Below are positions 58,880-64,000 of a stretch of DNA of 64,000 bases, piece after piece. Under the pieces are notes generated by a model, which was not told the origin of the DNA, made no database searches, and saw only the letters and a program-made list of their open reading frames with translations. The DNA comes from Liolophura sinensis (Eukaryota > Mollusca > Polyplacophora > Chitonida > Chitonidae), in assembly GCF_032854445.1 (NCBI RefSeq), contig NC_088295.1, forward strand, positions 66,447,249 through 66,511,248, given 5' to 3'. How positions within the stretch are numbered: position 1 is the first letter of the stretch; each line of letters starts with the position of its first letter. The translations under genes and the position numbers were made by a program.

Positions 58880-59919
58880 TGTTGCAGATATGCACGCCGT
58901 AACGCCTATTCCCTCCTTGTTACATGTGCATCCGTGTTGTTTCCTGGCAAAAACATTCTTCTATGTTTGGTACGTTATCTCCAAAAACGAAATATAAACT
59001 GTAAGTGTAAAGTTAATGATGGCGACCGACCAATGGCAAGAGGTTTAGGCGTCATGTTATGGTAGGCCCTGACCAGAATAAAGCCATTTTTTCGGAAGCA
59101 CAGAATCCAATTCACTATAATACAGATGAGATGTTTAATTATGTGTTGTGTTTAAGAACAGACAAAGACAGATGTGGCAAGAAATGAGGCTTCAATAGGT
59201 GTTCGATGAGCTACACGCCTTTCTCACGTCACACAAATCACTGCTGTTTACGCTTTGGACAGAGACGCCCAAACAATTTTCGTTTCAATACGTGTGTGGT
59301 GTGAATGCGGAAAATGTGGATAACCCTGACTGTGAGGTCTACTTACATCAAATACATCACGAAGCCCTCAGCCGCCCAGCATTTCCACTTAATACACTTG
59401 ATTCTACATGTATTTCACTAAGACAGCCTTAGCAAATGAATTTGGCCGATAATACATGATGTGTTTCGCTGAGATTGCCATAATGAATGGATTTGTCTGA
59501 TGATGACGATAGATAAGTGGATGTGCCTTTTCACAGACTGACACTGATCCGTGTACATGTACATGTATATCCGAAATCCACCTGGCTTTACCGGATATTT
59601 GGTTGTGAAATATGTGTTGTCAGTCTAAGAGCAAGGATGTAATCATTTACAACACAGGTATAAAGCACCGGGGTGTTTATCCCGTCAGATAACATCTCTC
59701 CCTATAACCCGGTCTGAAGGCTTTAATGCGGAAACTCTTGTGCAACTAGTATACTAATGTTGTGGAGCGCGCCAAGTAATGGTTTATGCGCACTACACCT
59801 ATTTCTCATCAGAAGACGCATATGAAATAGGTATCACTTACTGTACCAAAAGTAAAATTTAACTTCATTCTGTTCTTTGCTTCGAAATAATTTGGCATGT
59901 GTGTATGCATGTATATGTG

Positions 59920-60075
59920 CTTGACTTAACATTTTTTCAACTATATGACTACGAGAAGTGTATATATTGTGTCTTCTTTTGGCACCATTCCACCCAAGCG
60001 CTGCCAGAACTGAAGTGTCATGCCCAAGACACCAGACATAACACCCCGCCATGTCACAGAAAAACTGTATAGCTA
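59920..60075 (-). mobile_element. SINE-C fragment
   Basis: Reversed SINE-C 3' half: TTGACTTAACATTTTTTCAA, CTATATGACTACGAG, TTGTGTCTTCTTTTGGC, GAACTGAAGTGTCATGCCC, CATAACACCCCGCCATGTCA. The tRNA-like head is missing. The 118-codon frame across it is incidental. Confidence 0.65.
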
Positions 60076-61074
60076 ACCTCGATAAAACACAACAAAAGGG
60101 CAAATAAAAAGGGAAAAGGGAAACAGAAAAGTACATGTAGGCACTAACACGGTGTGTATACCCATCATTTGCTTTCATAATCTTAAGCACATCGACCTAT
60201 ACACATTTATAGCGTTTTGGGGGCTACAACTATAAAACGCATACGTCACAAAGCACAACCAGTTATGTATTTTTCTTTTATGCGATATATAATGAAGACG
60301 TTTTCAGATATGGTATGTAGTTTTTAGAGGAAATTGAGTTCCTGGAGTAAACCACCGTTGGTATGTCCCTGGCATACATTCCCACGTATGTCGTCAGGAC
60401 AGTCATTTGGTATTGGTGGAAGATAAGCGGTGTTCAACGTACTAAAAACTGATGAACCAACACCTCGCTTACTATCAATACGGCCTGAAGGAGAGAGGAG
60501 AGTATATATAAATTCCCTGTTCAAAACTGGGTTTGAACCCGATCCTCATGTGCTTTATGGTTTGGTGTCATGTATATTAATCGTTGTGTACGATGTGCCG
60601 CCGCAAAAATACATATGGTAGCATGTATTGTTATGAAAGTTGTGATCATTTCAGCTTCTGCTACCAAACTATGAAGTACCAAGAATCCCCTAAGATTTAA
60701 ACGACTAAATGTTGTTTACCACGGTGTAATCTCCCACAGACAATCAATTTGAACAACAGAGAGATTAAGGCCAGGCAAACGGAGCTAAAACGCTTCTTTC
60801 ATGTTTTGACGTCCCTTCCAGCAATCATCCCTTGCGTAGTAAACAGATTACATGAATGCCGCCAATAGTCTGAATTCCCTCAAGGCTGAATTGGAAGCAG
60901 GAGGCAACGACGTAATCTACAAAAGGCTTAATGTAAAGCAGACCATTAAGAATACTAAATGACTTGAATATGCAACCATATTGCTCACGGCAACCAATAG
61001 CACGTGGTTAATTAAGCTTCTCTGCACTTAGCACTATGGACCCCCTCCCCTCCCTTGCAACGCCGTCTAGGCGG
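60076..61074. other. Unannotated stretch, no gene recognised
   Basis: Frames up to 66 codons near 60.3-60.6 kb are unrecognised. GGGTTTGAACCC at about 60529 resembles a tRNA B box, but no A box precedes it. Confidence 0.4.
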
Positions 61075-61302
61075 TTCTGTCCGCAAATGGTTAGGCCTCG
61101 ATCACTCAGGTTGTATGTTGGGATCCTGCTACCGTGTGATCTGATGTTGTTTTGGGTTTACAGGTTGGTTATGCATCAGATGTGATGGTTTTCTCCGGTG
61201 TTTGACCAGTTCCCTGCTCCAAATATAAACCTAATTGCTGTATTGCTGTAAGTAAAATAGCCTTGAATACGGCGTATAAAAGCGGGATCAGATAAATAGA
61301 AA
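61075..61302 (+). mobile_element. SINE-like element F, decayed
   Basis: The 3' end is close to the shared SINE tail: GTAAGTAAAATAGCCTTGAA, TACGGCGTATAAAAGC, then CAGATAAATAG. Upstream lie a tRNA-like AAATGGTTAGGCCTCGATC and GTTGGGATCC, and a body (GATGGTTTTCTCCGGTG, CCAGTTCCCTGCTCC) unlike A to D. Head and ends are uncertain and no target duplication was found. Confidence 0.45.
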
Positions 61303-61610
61303 ACTGAACATTGGAAAATAACTCAAGCAAGTGAAAGGTTCCTGGGTTGTGTGAGCTCATTATTGTTTGTTTTTTTTGTTTTCTTGACAGTGAAGAAAAA
61401 AGCGAAAGAGTGTAATTGTTGTCGAGAAGAAATGTGAGTCAGGTTCAGTTTACAGTAAGATCAAGGTAAAATAATTGACGACGTATCGTTTGGATATACC
61501 CTCGTTATAGATTGAACCTCCAAGTTTAGAGTAAAAAGCTTTGGGTTGTGCCTTAGGGTATAACTACATGTGATCATGTTTCTTGCTTACAGCCATGCAT
61601 ACAGGTAATG

Positions 61611-61778
61611 AGGGCTTGCTCCCCGTGGTACGTGGGAAGGTCTTCTAACAACAGATGGGTGGTCGTGGATTTCCAGCGGAACTCTGACCGGTTTCTTCCC
61701 ACTAATATATTGGCCATGATCGTTTAAGAAATATTTTTGAATTCGCCCTAAAATACCAAGCAATGAAATAAATAAATG
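61611..61778 (+). mobile_element. SINE-A copy, 5'-truncated and diverged
   Basis: The 3' half of SINE-A: GGTACGTGGGAAGGTCTTC, GGGTGGTCGTGGATTTCC, GACCGGTTTCTTCCCACTAA, TTTAAGAAATATTTTTGAAT, then an (AAAT)n-type tail. Confidence 0.75.
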
Positions 61779-62114
61779 CAGCAATACACTTAATACCGTT
61801 CTAAATGACGGCCAGTAAGCCTGTACCGAATAAACTTGTAAGATATAAATTACAATACGGTTTTTATCTGTGTCGTTTCACTCCATATTCAAAGAAAAAA
61901 ATCAATGTTTGCGTCAATCCAAATTTAAAAAGGAGCAACTTGATAAGTGGTATTTAGCTACGCACAACTGCTGTACGTCTTTACCTCGAACAGGAGTTTG
62001 CTCTAACTGTCCATGGAAATGCATGAACCATATCATTTGGCTTCTTTCAGAGGCATTTAGGAATTGGGATGGTATAGATTGACAGAGGCATTACTTATGG
62101 ATAACAATTCCTGG

Positions 62115-62479
62115 AACCGGCCCGGATAGCACAGTTGGTAGAGCGTCCGCTTCGGGGACTGGTAGATCCAGGATCAATCCTTGATCGAGTCACACCTAAG
62201 ACTTTAAGCGAGGAAGTTGTAACTTCCTCGCTTGGCGTTCAGCATGAAGAGGATAGTGCAACGATTGGTTGACCCGTATCAGTATAATGGCTCCGGCGGG
62301 GCGGCTTACTTGCCTTCGGTAAGTCGTCTCAGTGAGGCAGCACTAAATAAAAGAGCGGTGGAAATCCGTCCTGCAACAAGGAGGCACATTACACGTACAT
62401 GCACCCTAATGATTCCTTCGTCGTCATATGACTGAAAAATTGTTGAGTACGACGTTAAACCCCAAGCACTCACTCACTC
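62115..62479 (+). mobile_element. SINE-B copy, full length, at the 3' end of a Penelope element
   Basis: The head has an A-box TAGCACAGTTGG (62127-62138) and a B-box-like AGGATCAATCC (62170-62180). The body includes the inverted repeat GAGGAAGTTGTAACTTCCTC. The shared tail (ATGACTGAAAAATTGTTGAG, TACGACGTTAAACCCC) leads into (CACT)n. The perfect 11-bp duplication ACAATTCCTGG lies at 62104-62114 and 62480-62490. The right copy leads directly into the 3' region of the Penelope-like element, so this SINE landed at or inside that region. Confidence 0.95.
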
Positions 62480-62500
62480 ACAATTCCTGGATTTATTGTG

Positions 62501-62545
62501 TTGGTGACGTTTCGATGTAGGTTCTTACATCGTTATCAAACCATA
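62501..62545 (-). ncRNA. Hammerhead-ribozyme-like fold, probably degenerate
   Basis: PLEs are known to carry small hammerhead ribozymes with a very short stem III. Read on the minus strand, the pieces come in hammerhead order: TGGT (stem I, 5' side), TTGATAA (in place of the conserved CTGATGA), a hairpin with arms CGATGTA and TACATCG (62532-62526 and 62519-62513), GAAAC, GTC (expected cleavage site), then ACCA, complementary to the TGGT. The conserved C3 and G8 appear as T and A: both changed, yet still able to pair with each other. Activity is doubtful. The fold is read by eye. Confidence 0.4.
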
Positions 62546-62648
62546 TGAACATACAGAGATACAAGACAACATATATACAGTAAGAGAGTGAGTGGTGTCA
62601 ACAACAGGCACCAATGTAACATAGATAGTAACTTCAGGGTTAATGGCT

Positions 62649-63068
62649 TCAGGGTTTAAGGCGGTCACTGTCTAATCTGATGAGGTAATTGTAGGCGCTC
62701 GGTAGGTGGTACCCGCTGTCTCGGTTAAGCTGTGGATTGTGTCGTCGGATCATGATGGCTTCCAGCAGTTTCCTTCTTTTATAGTCTGACTGGTTGTTTT
62801 GTAGGGTATGAACTGTGTTCCATTGGAGTTGGTGTTCTGGATGGGCTCTGATGTGGTCACTGAGGGCTGATTTTCCATCTAATTTTTCTACTGAGGCCTT
62901 GTGCTCTGCAATTCTGATATTGAGTGGTCTACCGGTTTCTCCAATGTATTGATGTTGACAATCACAATTAATGCAGTACACAGATCCTTTGGGTTCTTCC
63001 CTATGGGTTGGCTGTTTCTTTCCATTGGCTTTGAGTAGGGTTTTAAGATTAGAGGCGGAGGTAAACAT
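62649..63068 (-). pseudogene. GIY-YIG endonuclease domain of the Penelope-like element
   Basis: A 139-codon open piece ending at the natural stop. Counting from its first methionine: VYCINC at residues 30-35 (the GIY-like strand with the cysteines C32 and C35 typical of PLE endonucleases), YIGETGR at 41-47 (YIG motif and catalytic arginine), H56, and further on KRRKLLEAIMIRRHNPQLNR with the catalytic glutamate in LLEAIMIR. This domain nicks DNA to prime reverse transcription. Upstream in the same frame, IPYIGTPSYQIRRLLHDKLN continues the PLE protein without a start codon, so the methionine is internal. The domain itself is intact; it is disconnected from the RT by a frameshift near 63140-63155. 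Confidence 0.93.
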
Positions 63069-63139
63069 TGTTTGTATGTTCAGTTTGTCATGCAGGAGTC
63101 TTCTTATCTGGTAGCTTGGGGTGCCTATATACGGAATGG

Positions 63140-63901
63140 TTAAATATATATATTGGGGTGGTCGGGTCTCGATGTTCTTGTCTTGTTAGTCGGATTGAGG
63201 GGTTTGCTGATCGTTCTCTCCACTATTTGTGGGGGGGGGGGGGTATCGGTTTTGGGTGGTGAAGGCTGTTTTATTTCTTCTTGGAGGTTGATGCTGGATA
63301 TCTGTAGGGCTCGTTTTGTTAGGGTAGATATTATTCCTCTCTTGATCCGATTAGGTTGGTTAGATTGGTAATTCACGTATTGGTCTGAGTGTGTGGGTTT
63401 GCGGTATACTGAAGTGAGGAGTTTGTCGTACCTCTTGCTAATAAGTACATCCAGAAACGGTATGGTTTTGTTGCATTCTTGTTCCATGGTGAACTGTATC
63501 CTGTTGTTCTGGGTGTTGAGGTCGTCAAGTAGGGACTGGGGGTTGTCAGTCTTGTTTAGTGCTACGAATGTGTCATCTACCTAACGGAACCAACACAACG
63601 GTTTGATGGGGTTTGCAGCTAAGGCTTTGTTCTCAAATTCTGTCATGTATATTTCGGAGATAAGTGGTGATAGGGGGGATCCCATCGGTAAACCGTGGAG
63701 TTGTTCATATATGTCATCCCCCCACGTGAAATAGGTGGAATGCATACACGAGTCCAGGAGGCTGATTATGCTGTCAGGTTTCATGGCTTTCATGGCTGAG
63801 TTGAGAGGGTGTTGTCCGCTGTTCAGCTTCTGTCGTATGATGTCTAGAGATTCTTCTCTAGGGATATTGGTGAATAGTCCACAGTCCATATCATTGTCCA
63901 C
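63140..63901 (-). pseudogene. Penelope-like reverse transcriptase, interrupted in YVDD
   Basis: Two open pieces in the same frame separated by one TAG. The first (63901 to 63584) has motif A (MDCGLFTNIP), ISLLDSCM, and GLPMGSPLSPLISEIYM (motif B). It ends at TAG (63583-63581) where the tyrosine of YVDD should be; VDDTFVALN follows directly. The second piece carries FLDVLISKR and SVYRKPTHSDQYVNY, standard late RT/thumb motifs, then a proline-rich stretch over the 13-base G/C run at 63231-63243, and stops at 63140-63142. The two catalytic aspartates of VDD remain. It is non-functional unless the stop were read through. Confidence 0.93.
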
Positions 63902-64000
63902 AGCGAAATGAAGGACAACACCTCACTTTCACACAACTATGTGCCGTGAAACCAGTTTGAAGGTCTTAATTTGCATGCATGAATGATTCGAATTTCGTAG

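Larger units (their letters stand above)
62491..63905 (-). mobile_element. Penelope-like retroelement, 5'-truncated
   Basis: Penelope-like elements (PLEs) code for one protein with a telomerase-related reverse transcriptase followed by a GIY-YIG endonuclease. Read on the minus strand, this copy starts within the RT near motif A (about 63905), runs through RT and endonuclease, and ends in a 3' region with a hammerhead-like fold. Everything before motif A is missing, as in many 5'-truncated PLE copies; the window ends 95 bp further on, so a break or rearrangement cannot be excluded. An in-frame stop and a frameshift make it inactive. Confidence 0.92.

Noticed and set aside
60529-60540. GGGTTTGAACCC as the B box of a tRNA or another SINE
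   Set aside because: No A box at the right distance upstream and no shared SINE tail downstream.
61850-62104. Sequence left of the last SINE-B as more Penelope coding sequence
   Set aside because: Minus-strand translation in all frames hits stops within about 20 codons and shows no motif I can place; left undecided and not annotated.
62649-63068. GIY-YIG protein as a bacterial or intron-encoded homing endonuclease
   Set aside because: The cysteine pattern, the IPYIG..RRLL lead-in and the telomerase-like reverse transcriptase directly upstream identify a Penelope-like element.
63231-63243. 13-base G run as a regulatory quadruplex
   Set aside because: A single uninterrupted run within a degenerate transposon linker; slippage or assembly error is the simpler explanation.

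Overview
This is gene-poor nuclear DNA of an animal, most likely a lophotrochozoan and probably a mollusc. The reasons are the dense tRNA-derived SINEs, of types I recall from mollusc genomes; a Penelope-like element, an L1-like LINE and LTR-type repeats; the AT-rich, stop-rich background; and the absence of any long open frame, operon or prokaryotic signal. I recognise no host protein domain. The species assignment is inference from repeat families.

Layout. 1-3.2 kb: nothing recognisable. 3.2-9.5 kb: a SINE-dense block with four tRNA-derived families (here called A, B, C and D), including a copy of A nested inside a copy of C with a clean target-site duplication (TSD). 9.5-20.6 kb: quiet, apart from one SINE-B. 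20.9-21.7 kb: a probable solo LTR, read on the minus strand, whose promoter carries an ordered array of heat-shock-element half-sites beside TATA boxes. 22-33 kb: scattered SINEs, an unclassified repeat (E), and one weak candidate first exon on the minus strand near 25 kb. 33-50 kb: old diverged duplications (P, Q and R units), a 34-bp tandem repeat, and a decayed L1-like LINE on the minus strand (40.7-42.4 kb). 51.7-52.1 kb: a MITE-like pair with inverted ends. 53-54 kb: SINE fragments. 57.9-58.9 kb: a possible second solo LTR. 59.9-62.5 kb: more SINEs. 62.5-63.9 kb: a 5'-truncated Penelope-like retroelement on the minus strand. It keeps a GIY-YIG endonuclease, has a reverse transcriptase broken by a stop exactly in the YVDD catalytic motif, and carries a degenerate hammerhead-ribozyme-like fold in its 3' region.

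How the parts relate. The SINEs encode no protein and must be copied by a partner LINE. Five otherwise different SINE types in this window end in the same roughly 45-nt tail, which suggests they compete for one reverse transcriptase. The LINE and Penelope copies seen here are dead. All family letters are local labels; similarities were judged by eye, without database searches.
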